Source of the DNA: an uncultured Clostridia bacterium
GTDB lineage: Bacteria > Bacillota > Clostridia > Christensenellales > Borkfalkiaceae
Length of the DNA stretch: 34,879 nucleotides
NCBI GenBank assembly: GCA_947053545.1
Contig: CAMRSY010000015.1
Coordinates: 1-34,879, forward strand
Reading direction: 5' to 3'
A program made the position numbers and the translations under genes. A model generated the notes under the pieces. The model did no database searches and had not been told where the DNA came from. It saw only the letters and a program-made list of their open reading frames with translations. Of the stretch, positions 27,577-34,865 are shown piece after piece. The first letter of the stretch is position 1. The number at the start of each line of letters is the position of its first letter.

Positions 27577-28794
27577 TCAAGTTCTGTAATCGCCGTTTAT
27601 TTTCACGTAATCGTATGTTAAATCGCATCCCCAGGCAGTAGCTTCAGCCTTACCCGAGTTTAAATTGATTTCGATAGTTATTTCGTCTTCGGACAATATT
27701 TCCTTTGCTATTTCCTCTGAAAATTCTATCCCGAAACCGCCCTTGCATACTGCCAAAACGCCCTTGCGTGACGAGAAAGCAACGTCAACCGCGTTTATAT
27801 CAACTTTTACGCCGGCGTAACCTATCGCGCAAAGAACTCTGCCCCAGTTTGCATCAGAGCCGAACATTGCCGCCTTTACCAACGACGACTTAATAACCGA
27901 TTTCGCCACGGCTGCCGCAGTATTTTTCTTGTCGGCGCCGATAACGCGACATTCTATTAGCTTTGTTGCGCCCTCGCCGTCCTTCGCCAGCATTTTGGTG
28001 AGCTTGACGGTACAATAGTTCAAGGCCCTGCAAAATGCTTTGTAATCCGAGCCTTTTGCGTCTATAAGCTTATTGCCCGCAAGCCCGTTTGCCATAATGC
28101 AGCAAGTATCGTTAGTGGACTGGTCGCCGTCTACGCTTAACATATTGAACGAATTTTTCACGTCGGCGGAAAGCGCCGTTTGCAACATCTGCGGCGTTAT
28201 AGCAACGTCCGACGTTAGAAAGATAAGATTCGTAGCCATATTCGGGCAAACCATACCCACGCCTTTCGCAATCGCACCTATCGCACATTTAACGCCGCCA
28301 ACAGTAAATTGCACCGCCACCGACTTTTTAACCGTATCGGTTGTCATTATAGCTTCGGCGGCAAAATCGCTGTTGTCGCCCAGTCCGTTCCACAATTCGC
28401 CGATATGGTCGGCCATAGGCGATAAATCCAGTTTCTGACCGATAACGCCCGTAGACGCAACCACCACGTCTTTCGAAGAAATTCCGCCCGCATGCTCAAC
28501 CAATAAGCATGTCTGTTCGGCAATTTCAATTCCGTTATCGTTACAAGTATTCGCATTGCCGCTATTGCAGATAATCGCCTGCGCGTATCCGTCGGTCAAA
28601 TTTCTTTTGGTAACTATTACCGGAGCGCCTTTTACAAGATTGCTTGTATAAACGCCTGCAGTTGCCGCGCGCACCTCACTGACGATTAGCGCGAAATCCC
28701 TTTTCAGTTTATTTTTACGTATTCCGCAGTGTACTCCGTTAGCTTTAAAACCTTTGGGAGCGCAAACACCGCCCTGTATTTCTTTCAATTTCAT
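27577..28794 (-). CDS. argJ: glutamate N-acetyltransferase / N-acetylglutamate synthase
   Basis: ArgJ moves the acetyl group from N-acetylornithine to glutamate, closing the acetyl cycle; many forms can also use acetyl-CoA. The 405-residue proenzyme has the autocleavage site in CPNMATNLIFLTSD, where the Thr after Ala becomes the nucleophile of the beta chain. The family's usual ATML is ATNL here. GVYTSNLVKGAPV and ICNSGNANTCN are typical of the alpha chain. No argA or argE is seen nearby, in line with the cyclic route. It lies 24 bases after argC. Confidence 0.96.
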   Translation of the reverse strand: MKLKEIQGGVCAPKGFKANGVHCGIRKNKLKRDFALIVSEVRAATAGVYTSNLVKGAPVIVTKRNLTDGYAQAIICNSGNANTCNDNGIEIAEQTCLLVEHAGGISSKDVVVASTGVIGQKLDLSPMADHIGELWNGLGDNSDFAAEAIMTTDTVKKSVAVQFTVGGVKCAIGAIAKGVGMVCPNMATNLIFLTSDVAITPQMLQTALSADVKNSFNMLSVDGDQSTNDTCCIMANGLAGNKLIDAKGSDYKAFCRALNYCTVKLTKMLAKDGEGATKLIECRVIGADKKNTAAAVAKSVIKSSLVKAAMFGSDANWGRVLCAIGYAGVKVDINAVDVAFSSRKGVLAVCKGGFGIEFSEEIAKEILSEDEITIEINLNSGKAEATAWGCDLTYDYVKINGDYRT

Positions 28795-28818
28795 CTTGTC
28801 AACTATAAATTTCCCAGA

Positions 28819-29751
28819 TTAAACAAGCGATGTTCGCTCGTCCAATCCCATCATAATATTCATATTCTGCACAGCGGCTCCCGAAGCGCCTTTCCCCAGA
28901 TTATCGAATACTGCGGAAAGCAAAATCTGCTCGTCGTTGCCTGAAACATAAATGTTAAGCATATTTGTGTTTGCCAGCAAATTTGCGGGTAAAAACTGCG
29001 GGATTTCGCTTTTTTTAACCACGCGAACAAAATTCTGTCTGACATAGTACTCTTCAAAAAACTCAATTAAAGAGCCTACTGTATGCCTTTTTGACATTAA
29101 TTTTGCAAAAAGCGGCACATTTACACACATACCGCTATAGTAATCGCAAATATAGGGATTAAATATGGGTTTTGCCGTAAGCCCGCATTCGTTAACCATT
29201 TCGGGCAAATGTTTATGAGAAAGAGTTAACGCATATTCACGCGGGGAAGACAGCAACTTATCCCTGTCCTCACTTTCGTACTGCGCTATCGATTTTTTGC
29301 CTGCTCCGGAGTAGCCCGAAACGGCGTGCACTACAAACGGATAGTCCGGCGCAACGATACCCGCCCTTACTAAAGGGGCAACCAAAGTAATAAAACCTGT
29401 GGCATAGCACCCGGGATTTGCAACGCGTTTCGCCTCTTTTAGTTTCCTGCGTCTGTCGTCGGAAAGTTCGGGCAAACCGTATACCCAATCCGGATTTGTT
29501 CTATGGGCGGTCGACGCGTCGATAATTCGCGTTCGATTATTTGTAACCATAGCCGCGGCTTCGATTGCAGTTGCGTCAGGCAGGCATAAAAAACATACGT
29601 CGGCGCTGTTTAAACACTCGCGCCTTGCATTTACGTCCTTCCGCAAATCTTCCGGCAAAGTTATCAATTCGATATCGTTTCGCGTACCCAGCCTGTCGAA
29701 AATCTGCAGACCGGTCGTTCCCTCTTTTCCGTCTATAAAAACTTTTATCAT
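28819..29751 (-). CDS. argC: N-acetyl-gamma-glutamyl-phosphate reductase, short (type 2) form
   Basis: ArgC reduces N-acetylglutamyl phosphate to the semialdehyde with NADPH. At 310 residues it is shorter than the about 345-residue type common in Firmicutes and matches the type 2 layout. It opens VFIDGKEGTTGLQIFDRL instead of the GATGYTG opening of type 1, followed by CLPDATAIEAA. The catalytic Cys is in ANPGCYATGFITL, and VSGYSGAGKK follows. Its ATG overlaps the argG stop by one base (TAATG). Confidence 0.95.
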   Translation of the reverse strand: MIKVFIDGKEGTTGLQIFDRLGTRNDIELITLPEDLRKDVNARRECLNSADVCFLCLPDATAIEAAAMVTNNRTRIIDASTAHRTNPDWVYGLPELSDDRRRKLKEAKRVANPGCYATGFITLVAPLVRAGIVAPDYPFVVHAVSGYSGAGKKSIAQYESEDRDKLLSSPREYALTLSHKHLPEMVNECGLTAKPIFNPYICDYYSGMCVNVPLFAKLMSKRHTVGSLIEFFEEYYVRQNFVRVVKKSEIPQFLPANLLANTNMLNIYVSGNDEQILLSAVFDNLGKGASGAAVQNMNIMMGLDERTSLV

Positions 29752-30971
29752 TATTTAAGTTTCTTTTGGTCCAAAAGCGCCTTAACCTTTATGGGCAGTC
29801 CGAATAAATTGATAAATCCCTGCGAATCTGTCTGGTCGTAGCTATCGTCCTCCCCGAAAGTAGCAATATCTTCGCTGTACAGCGAATAGGGTGAAGACAT
29901 TCCGGCATTCATAACGTTACCCTTGTAAATTCTTAACTTAACGTCGCCGGTAACCGTTTCCTGCGTTTTTGATACAAACGCGTCAAGCGCTTCCCTAAGC
30001 GGCGTAAACCACTGCCCGTCGTATACCATTTCACCGTATTTGATGCCTATCAGCTGTTTATAATGCTGGGTAGCTTTATCGAGACAGATAGATTCGAGCA
30101 TTTCGTGCGCAGCATACAAAATCGTGCCGCCCGGCGTTTCGTATACGCCCCTCGATTTCATTCCGACAAGCCTGTTTTCCACCATATCAACCAGACCTAC
30201 GCCATTTTCGCCGCCGATTTTGTTAAGGGTTTCAAGCAATTCCACCGCGCCCATTTTCTTGCCGTTTACCGCAGTAGGCACGCCCTTTTCGAAATGAACG
30301 GTCAAATAGGTTGATTTATCCGGAGCAGCCCAGGGCGAAACGCCCAATTCGCAAATTTTATCGTAATCTGGTTCGTTTGCGGGGTTTTCCAAATCGAGAC
30401 CTTCGTGGGATAAATGCCACAAATTTTTGTCTTTCGAATAATTTGTTTCCCTGTTTATCTTAAGCGGAATATTGTGAGCTTCGGCATAATCTATTTCCTC
30501 GTCGCGGCTCTTGATATCCCATATACGCCAAGGCGCTATAATCTGCATATCCGGCGCAAAAGCTTTAATCGACAATTCGAAACGAACCTGATCGTTTCCT
30601 TTGCCTGTACAGCCGTGACAAATTGCGTCGGCGCCCTCTTTTTTTGCTATTTCAACTATTCTTTTTGCAATTATAGGACGTGCAAACGATGTGCCGAGCA
30701 AGTATTTATTTTCGTATACCGCGCCGGCCATCATCGTCGGATAAATATAATCTTCAATAAATTCCTTTCTCAAATCCTCGATATAAAGCTTAGAAGCGCC
30801 CGTTTTCAGTGCCTTTTCTTCCAAACCGTCAAGTTCCGTAGTCTGTCCCACATTGCCGGAAACAGCAACAACCTCGCAGTTGTCGTAATTTTCTTTAAGC
30901 CAGGGAATAATGATTGACGTATCAAGTCCGCCGGAATATGCCAGCACTACTTTTTTAATTTTTTTATCCAT
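29751..30971 (-). CDS. argG: argininosuccinate synthase
   Basis: ArgG condenses citrulline and aspartate with ATP to argininosuccinate. From the ATG at 30971 the protein has 406 residues, the family's usual length. It has the PP-loop [10 protein letters not shown], the [14 protein letters not shown] aspartate/ATP segment, and [16 protein letters not shown] near the C-terminus. An upstream in-frame start at 31031 would overlap the promoter and add 20 unrelated residues. It is the first gene of a ten-gene unit. argH, needed to release arginine, is not in the window. Confidence 0.97.
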   Translation of the reverse strand: MDKKIKKVVLAYSGGLDTSIIIPWLKENYDNCEVVAVSGNVGQTTELDGLEEKALKTGASKLYIEDLRKEFIEDYIYPTMMAGAVYENKYLLGTSFARPIIAKRIVEIAKKEGADAICHGCTGKGNDQVRFELSIKAFAPDMQIIAPWRIWDIKSRDEEIDYAEAHNIPLKINRETNYSKDKNLWHLSHEGLDLENPANEPDYDKICELGVSPWAAPDKSTYLTVHFEKGVPTAVNGKKMGAVELLETLNKIGGENGVGLVDMVENRLVGMKSRGVYETPGGTILYAAHEMLESICLDKATQHYKQLIGIKYGEMVYDGQWFTPLREALDAFVSKTQETVTGDVKLRIYKGNVMNAGMSSPYSLYSEDIATFGEDDSYDQTDSQGFINLFGLPIKVKALLDQKKLK

Positions 30972-30996
30972 TTTAATTTCTCTTTTACTAAAATTA

Positions 30997-31018
30997 CAGG
31001 CTACCGCCCGGTAACCTG
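30997..31018 (-). promoter_or_regulatory. 5'-terminal stem-loop in the argG leader
   Basis: On the transcript: CAGGTTACC, loop GGGC, GGTAGCCTG, a 9-bp stem with one G-U pair. The predicted start site (about 31016) lies in its first bases, so the operon mRNA would begin almost with the hairpin. Possible roles are protection of the 5' end or part of a regulatory site; there is no U run, so it is not a terminator. Confidence 0.6.
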
Positions 31019-31030
31019 AAATATTATACA
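31017..31030 (-). promoter_or_regulatory. candidate ARG box over the argG -10
   Basis: TGTATAATATTTCA on the minus strand matches 11 of 14 positions of the ArgR/AhrC-type consensus TGAATAAAAATTCA as I recall it. It covers the -10 hexamer and the predicted start site, a position suited to repression by arginine-bound ArgR. A near-identical copy lies at 31094-31107 in the opposite orientation. Confidence 0.45.
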
Positions 31031-31052
31031 ATATCTAATTTATACAAGTCAA
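31023..31052 (-). promoter_or_regulatory. sigma-A promoter of the arg-car-nifS-thiI operon
   Basis: Minus strand: TTGACT at 31052-31047, 18-base spacer, consensus TATAAT at 31028-31023. It is the only strong promoter I see upstream of the ten-gene unit. Confidence 0.75.
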
Positions 31053-31093
31053 GTAAATTATTATTGAAATTGCAAAATATTTAATTTAATAAA

Positions 31094-31107
31094 TGCATAA
31101 TATTTCA
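31094..31107 (+). promoter_or_regulatory. candidate upstream ARG box
   Basis: TGCATAATATTTCA differs from the site over the argG -10 at only one of 14 positions but is inverted relative to it, with centres 77 bases apart. The surrounding 31060-31170 stretch is extremely AT-rich and holds further weaker half-sites (TGCAAAATATTTAA at 31071, ATGCA at 31133-31137). AT-richness raises the chance of accidental matches. Confidence 0.4.
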
Positions 31108-31176
31108 TAAAATATTCAATTTTAAATATAAATATGCAAAATTTAAATATTTCTATGCATATTTAAAAGATACTTA

Positions 31177-31818
31177 TCAGTAGAGCGCAGTTATGCGCGA
31201 ATAGGTTTTCAACAGTCTTGCACTGTCCTTGTAATCGGGTAAAACAGAAGCGACCAAGTTATAAAATTGTTTGGAATGATTCATAAAAACCGTATGGCAA
31301 AGCTCGTGAACCGCCACATAAAGCCATAATTTTTCAGGCAGCATTAAAAGTTTATAATTAAATGAAATATTGCCCGCTCTGTCGCAACATCCCCACTTTG
31401 ACTTATAATTTTTAAACCGCACCGAGCCGTAACTGAATCCGTATTTTTCAGCAACCGTTTCAAACATACTTAAAAAACTGCCGCCTAAATTATTCTCAAA
31501 CAATTTTTTTAACGATTTAAGTGATTTTGCCTGTATAAATTTGTCGGAGAAAGTATTTTTATTATCAACGCTAAACGGCAAAGCCGCACCGGCAACCAAA
31601 ATTTTTTTATACGAAATTATCTCGCTCAACATTTCGGCGTTTTTAGCATTCGCCGCAATGTGTTTATTCAACCAACCGCTTTTAGAATTGATAAATTCTT
31701 CTATTTTTTCTATCGGCATTTTCAGCGGCGCGGAAACAATTACGGAATTATCGCTTTTAACGCACATCCCGATGGTACGGCGCGCCGATCTTATTAATTG
31801 ATACGAATAATTACTCAT
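31177..31818 (-). CDS. YgjP/DUF45-type zinc metallopeptidase
   Basis: The 213-residue protein (from the ATG at 31818) fits the DUF45/WLM-SprT-like group. The N-terminal strands SYQLIRSARRTIGMCV and VIVSAPLKMP are followed by an invariant-type KSKWGCCDRAGNISFNYKLLMLP. The zinc-binding helix VHELCHTVFMNHSKQFY carries HExxH plus a downstream His as third ligand. Members are predicted intracellular peptidases; the Escherichia relative YgjP is poorly characterised. The ATG overlaps the thioesterase stop by 8 bases (ATGAGTAA), so the two are co-translated. The in-frame start at 31851 would lie deeper in the thioesterase gene. Confidence 0.92.
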   Translation of the reverse strand: MSNYSYQLIRSARRTIGMCVKSDNSVIVSAPLKMPIEKIEEFINSKSGWLNKHIAANAKNAEMLSEIISYKKILVAGAALPFSVDNKNTFSDKFIQAKSLKSLKKLFENNLGGSFLSMFETVAEKYGFSYGSVRFKNYKSKWGCCDRAGNISFNYKLLMLPEKLWLYVAVHELCHTVFMNHSKQFYNLVASVLPDYKDSARLLKTYSRITALY

Positions 31819-32536
31819 TGAAATTAATCTGCATTTGCACCCGCTTTTCACCGCCGACTCTGCCTTCCACGACCCAGCTGCCGTCGCTTAATCTGCACTT
31901 ATAAAAATCGATTTCCTCGCCCTCTTTGCTCTGCTTCACATACGTAATTTTTACGTTGGAACAATTTTTAGCGCTTAATTCCGACACTGAAAACGCGTCG
32001 AATAAAAAGTCGGCATATTTGGTATTGTTTACATGGTTATAATGGTCGTAGTCGGAATAAGTAACCGTTTTTGTATAAGAAAACTCTCCGTCTTCTATTT
32101 CGGGAATCTTTACGTTGAAAACGTCAACCGAACGAAAATCGTTAAATTTCATATCGTCGCTGAACACCGCGGAACTGGGCAACATTTTAAAATCCGCAAG
32201 GTCGACAAGACACCAGCGCGAAGTTGCCACGCCTACCTTTTCTTGTCCGATATATAATTCAAAATCTCTTAAAACTATCATTTTTTTAGGTTTAATAGGC
32301 CAGGTATGAATCGTAAGGATATCGCCCAGTTTAACAGGACGGTACATTTCAATATACCAGTTTACCATTATAAAGCCAATATTTTGAGGTTGAAGCACCG
32401 AATAACCAAAACCAAGTTCGTCAGCCGAAAGACATGCCGATTCTTCCATTAGAGACAATAAAGAAGAAAGTTTAAGATTATCGGAAACGTCAACGTCGGT
32501 GTACCTTAACTGATAATTTTTGATATGACAATACAT
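31811..32536 (-). CDS. acyl-ACP thioesterase (FatA/FatB type)
   Basis: This enzyme releases free fatty acids from acyl carrier protein. The 241-residue protein is a double hotdog. The first half starts YQLRYTDVDVSDNLKLSSLLSLMEE and contains MYRPVKLGDILTIHTWP. The second half has the catalytic segment YSDYDHYNHVNNTKYADF, with the Asn and His of bacterial acyl-ACP thioesterases. The chain length of its substrate cannot be read from sequence. A GAGGG Shine-Dalgarno lies 9 bases before the ATG. It is divergent from the PadR-like membrane protein gene. Confidence 0.9.
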   Translation of the reverse strand: MYCHIKNYQLRYTDVDVSDNLKLSSLLSLMEESACLSADELGFGYSVLQPQNIGFIMVNWYIEMYRPVKLGDILTIHTWPIKPKKMIVLRDFELYIGQEKVGVATSRWCLVDLADFKMLPSSAVFSDDMKFNDFRSVDVFNVKIPEIEDGEFSYTKTVTYSDYDHYNHVNNTKYADFLFDAFSVSELSAKNCSNVKITYVKQSKEGEEIDFYKCRLSDGSWVVEGRVGGEKRVQMQINFNE

Positions 32537-32566
32537 TTATTTAACCCTCGGCAAATAATTTTGAAT

Positions 32567-32595
32567 AATATATCACTTTTTAATATATTTGTCCA
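32567..32595 (-). promoter_or_regulatory. promoter of the thioesterase-peptidase operon
   Basis: Minus strand: TGGACA at 32595-32590, 17-base spacer, TATATT at 32572-32567 with TGA directly upstream (extended -10). About 30 bases before the thioesterase ATG. Confidence 0.6.
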
Positions 32596-32620
32596 TTAAA
32601 ATTAATATTTTGCATTCATT

Positions 32621-32633
32621 TATGTGTGACATA
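32621..32633. promoter_or_regulatory. palindrome midway between divergent promoters, candidate operator
   Basis: TATGT-GTG-ACATA is a perfect 5-bp inverted repeat with a 3-base centre. Its centre is about 30 bases from the -35 of each divergent promoter. PadR-family operators characteristically contain ATGT/ACAT halves, though usually with a longer spacer (8 bases in the Bacillus PadR site). Confidence 0.4.
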
Positions 32634-32656
32634 GTACCTTTTATTTTGTGAAATAA

Positions 32657-32685
32657 TTGACATTACTTGTATAATATGGTATAAT
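32657..32685 (+). promoter_or_regulatory. consensus sigma-A promoter of the PadR-like membrane protein gene
   Basis: TTGACA at 32657-32662, 17-base spacer, TATAAT at 32680-32685, with TGG upstream of the -10. This is a full consensus match, with GGAG at 32699-32702 as the ribosome-binding site before the ATG at 32710. Such strength is unusual for a regulator gene unless it is repressed. Confidence 0.85.
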
Positions 32686-32709
32686 ATACACAATATATGG
32701 AGCGAAGTT

Positions 32710-34341
32710 ATGCAAGAAGATAATTTAGACGTTCATAACATTAATAATCCTTACGAAATCGATGACGGTGACGTGCAAGACGAAAAAGCCGTTACCGTAC
32801 CGCCTTCCGAAGAAGAAATTAAGCCGGATACTGAAGAGAGCAGCGCAGATACCGCCGAACACGTTAAAAGCGAGGAAAACAACTCGATTAGTTCGGATTT
32901 AATTCGCGGTCATATCAATACCATAATTTTACGCGCTTTATACGAGCGCGATAAATACGGCTACGAAATAATGAACGATATCGAGCAGAAAAGCCACGGA
33001 CAGTATTCTTTAAAACAACCGACGCTGTACAGTGCTTTAAAGAGGCTTGAAAACCAGGGCTATCTTAAAGCATACTGGAAAACGGACGAGGTTTCTAACG
33101 GCGGACGAAGAAAGTATTTTACGCTTACCGACAACGGAAAAGAGATAACGGAAAAAAATCTTGCCGAATGGGAATATTCGAGGACGATAATCGACAGTCT
33201 GATTTCAGACAGGTCATTCGATTTTTCTCAACCTGCCCCTACGCCGGTCGATTTTACTATTTTGAGAAACTCGGTTTCGAGAGTTCCGATTATTAAAAAC
33301 GAGGAAGCCGAAAAATCAACTGAGGCCGGCGAGGAATACCGCCGCGCGATTGAGGGCGCCGTTTTACCTGCATATGTCGACGAGCAAAAAATATGCGTGC
33401 AAACGCCGGTTCAAGCAGATAACGTACAAACCGCGAATCATACAAGCGCACAACCTTCACTCACAGATGCGCATCCAGCCGTTTCGTTTAATGGTGAACA
33501 GCCTGTTACGGAAACGCAGCCCGCCGAGAAAAAAAACACAGAAGGTACAGACGCCGCTTTTGCCGGCGAGGATAAGCAAAGCGAAGCGCGCAGAATTGCG
33601 CACGAAAATTATTTGCGCCTTATATCCGAACCCATACGCAGGCAGGATCCACCCAAAGACGACATAGTACCCAATTCGGAAAACGTTAACACAGACAAAC
33701 TAATTTATAATAACCGCCCCGAAACCGAGCGCGACTACAAAAATCTTATAGACGGAATATTTAAGAAAGCCGCTTCAAACGGAACCGTTCAGACAAACTA
33801 TTATATTCCGCCTCAGCCCAAACAACCTGCATACGAACAAGAGCCCAGGAGAATGCGTTTGGTTGACAGGGGTAAAGCCGACGGCGTTTCCGTAACGGCT
33901 TCAAGCAATTTTGATATAAATTCCACATACGCAACAAAAACAACCTATAATAAGGGCTTGACTTTGCTTAAGTGCTCTTCCATTGTACTTGCCGTAACAA
34001 TAATTGAATTTATATTTTGCTTTATATTTTTAAATCAGTTGCGCACAACCTGGATTTATCCCGTAACAATACTTTTACTTGGGCTTGTCCAGTTTGCCGT
34101 TTTCGGTATACTGACCTTGCAAGGTTATGGTAAAAACTGTGTGCGCCCCACAACAAACAGCTACATTAGCTCATGTATAATACTTACGATAATTTCTATA
34201 TTGATTATTTCGGCACTGTCGTTCCTTTTAAACGTAAATCCCACGTCGGCAAGCGACATAATGAAAATGATTGTTATTCCCTCGGTTACCGCATTAAACA
34301 TCACGCTGTTTGCCGTTTGCTTTAAGCTTTTCATAAAATAA
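32710..34341 (+). CDS. PadR-like winged-helix protein with four C-terminal transmembrane segments
   Basis: The 543-residue protein has three parts. Residues 1-60 are acidic and likely disordered. Residues about 62-152 form a PadR-type winged helix (LIRGHINTIILRALYERDKYGYEIMNDI, QPTLYSALKRLENQGYL, NGGRRKYFTLTDNGKE), which normally binds DNA as a dimer. Residues about 155-414 are a low-complexity linker rich in Pro, Gln, Glu and Thr, and residues 422-444, 449-471, 485-508 and 517-541 are hydrophobic helices. This predicts a DNA-binding domain tethered to the membrane, with both ends cytoplasmic. Ordinary PadR proteins are soluble and 100-200 residues long. Its target is unknown; the divergent thioesterase operon is the obvious candidate. 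Confidence 0.9.
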   Translation: MQEDNLDVHNINNPYEIDDGDVQDEKAVTVPPSEEEIKPDTEESSADTAEHVKSEENNSISSDLIRGHINTIILRALYERDKYGYEIMNDIEQKSHGQYSLKQPTLYSALKRLENQGYLKAYWKTDEVSNGGRRKYFTLTDNGKEITEKNLAEWEYSRTIIDSLISDRSFDFSQPAPTPVDFTILRNSVSRVPIIKNEEAEKSTEAGEEYRRAIEGAVLPAYVDEQKICVQTPVQADNVQTANHTSAQPSLTDAHPAVSFNGEQPVTETQPAEKKNTEGTDAAFAGEDKQSEARRIAHENYLRLISEPIRRQDPPKDDIVPNSENVNTDKLIYNNRPETERDYKNLIDGIFKKAASNGTVQTNYYIPPQPKQPAYEQEPRRMRLVDRGKADGVSVTASSNFDINSTYATKTTYNKGLTLLKCSSIVLAVTIIEFIFCFIFLNQLRTTWIYPVTILLLGLVQFAVFGILTLQGYGKNCVRPTTNSYISSCIILTIISILIISALSFLLNVNPTSASDIMKMIVIPSVTALNITLFAVCFKLFIK

Positions 34342-34345
34342 ATTC

Positions 34346-34376
34346 AGCAGGTTTTGCCGTTTGCAAAACCTGCTTT
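34346..34376 (+). terminator. terminator after the PadR-like gene
   Basis: Perfect 12-bp stem AGCAGGTTTTGC / GCAAAACCTGCT with a five-base loop, starting five bases after the stop codon. The following T run is short, so termination may be incomplete. Confidence 0.7.
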
Positions 34377-34522
34377 AAAATTTTAATAAATTCTATTTTT
34401 AACCTGAAAATTATACCTATGCCTAAAACGCGTAGTATGATGTGGAACATAGTGCTGCCAACGCAATTTGCACGGTAAAGAATACGCCAACGGCATAACT
34501 TGCAGTGCGGTCTATCACTCGG

Positions 34523-34747
34523 TGTCATTATGAGAAGCATGCGGCATCGTTGGCATTTATAATATGTTAAAGAAATCTGCCGCTTGCGACACGATAATCT
34601 TTTGCTCACATTTCATACGTGAACAAAATTCCTACCGCATTGTATACAAGGAAAAAAATATTTATAACCGCTTGGGGACTGCCACGAGGGGGTTCTCTAG
34701 GTCAATCGAACCTGCTACGCAGGATTCTCATATCCCTCGAAATGACA
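34523..34747. repeat. possible MITE-like or dispersed intergenic repeat
   Basis: The segment is bounded by TGTCATTATGAG on the left and, inverted, TGTCATTTCGAG on the right (10 of 12 identical). It is 225 bases long and noncoding. Near the right end, CGAGGG (34685-34690) pairs with CCCTCG (34734-34739) around a small CCTGC-TAC-GCAGG hairpin (34711-34723). Ends starting TGTCAT and pairing as CCCTCGAAATGACA resemble dispersed intergenic repeats seen in many bacterial genomes. No target-site duplication is visible. Confidence 0.45.
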
Positions 34748-34757
34748 GCATTTATAT

Positions 34758-34786
34758 AAGCCCACGCTAAGCGTAGGCTTAATTTT
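34758..34786 (+). terminator. terminator-like hairpin
   Basis: AAGCCCACGC / GCGTAGGCTT with one mismatch and a three-base loop, followed by AATTTTTT. Confidence 0.6.
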
Positions 34787-34795
34787 TTACTATTT

Positions 34796-34829
34796 AAAAA
34801 GCGGTACGAAAAATTTTGTACCGCTTTTT
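34796..34829. terminator. bidirectional terminator
   Basis: Perfect 12-bp stem AAAAAGCGGTAC / GTACCGCTTTTT, with a ten-base loop that can add A-T pairs. A and T runs on both sides suit either strand. Confidence 0.8.
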
Positions 34830-34842
34830 ATTGTATAAAGAA

Positions 34843-34865
34843 AACCACGCGATAGTCGCGTGGTT
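34843..34865 (-). terminator. terminator for a minus-strand gene beyond the right edge
   Basis: Perfect 10-bp stem AACCACGCGA / TCGCGTGGTT with a three-base loop. On the minus strand it is followed by TTTTCTTT, so it most likely ends a transcript coming from outside the window. Confidence 0.65.

Noticed and set aside
30972-31031. Longer N-terminus for ArgG
   Set aside because: It would read through the leader hairpin and -10; the family begins at [15 protein letters not shown].
34680-34723. tRNA-like segment (GGTTC...TCGAACC)
   Set aside because: No acceptor stem, anticodon arm or CCA context; the bases are better explained by the repeat's own pairing.
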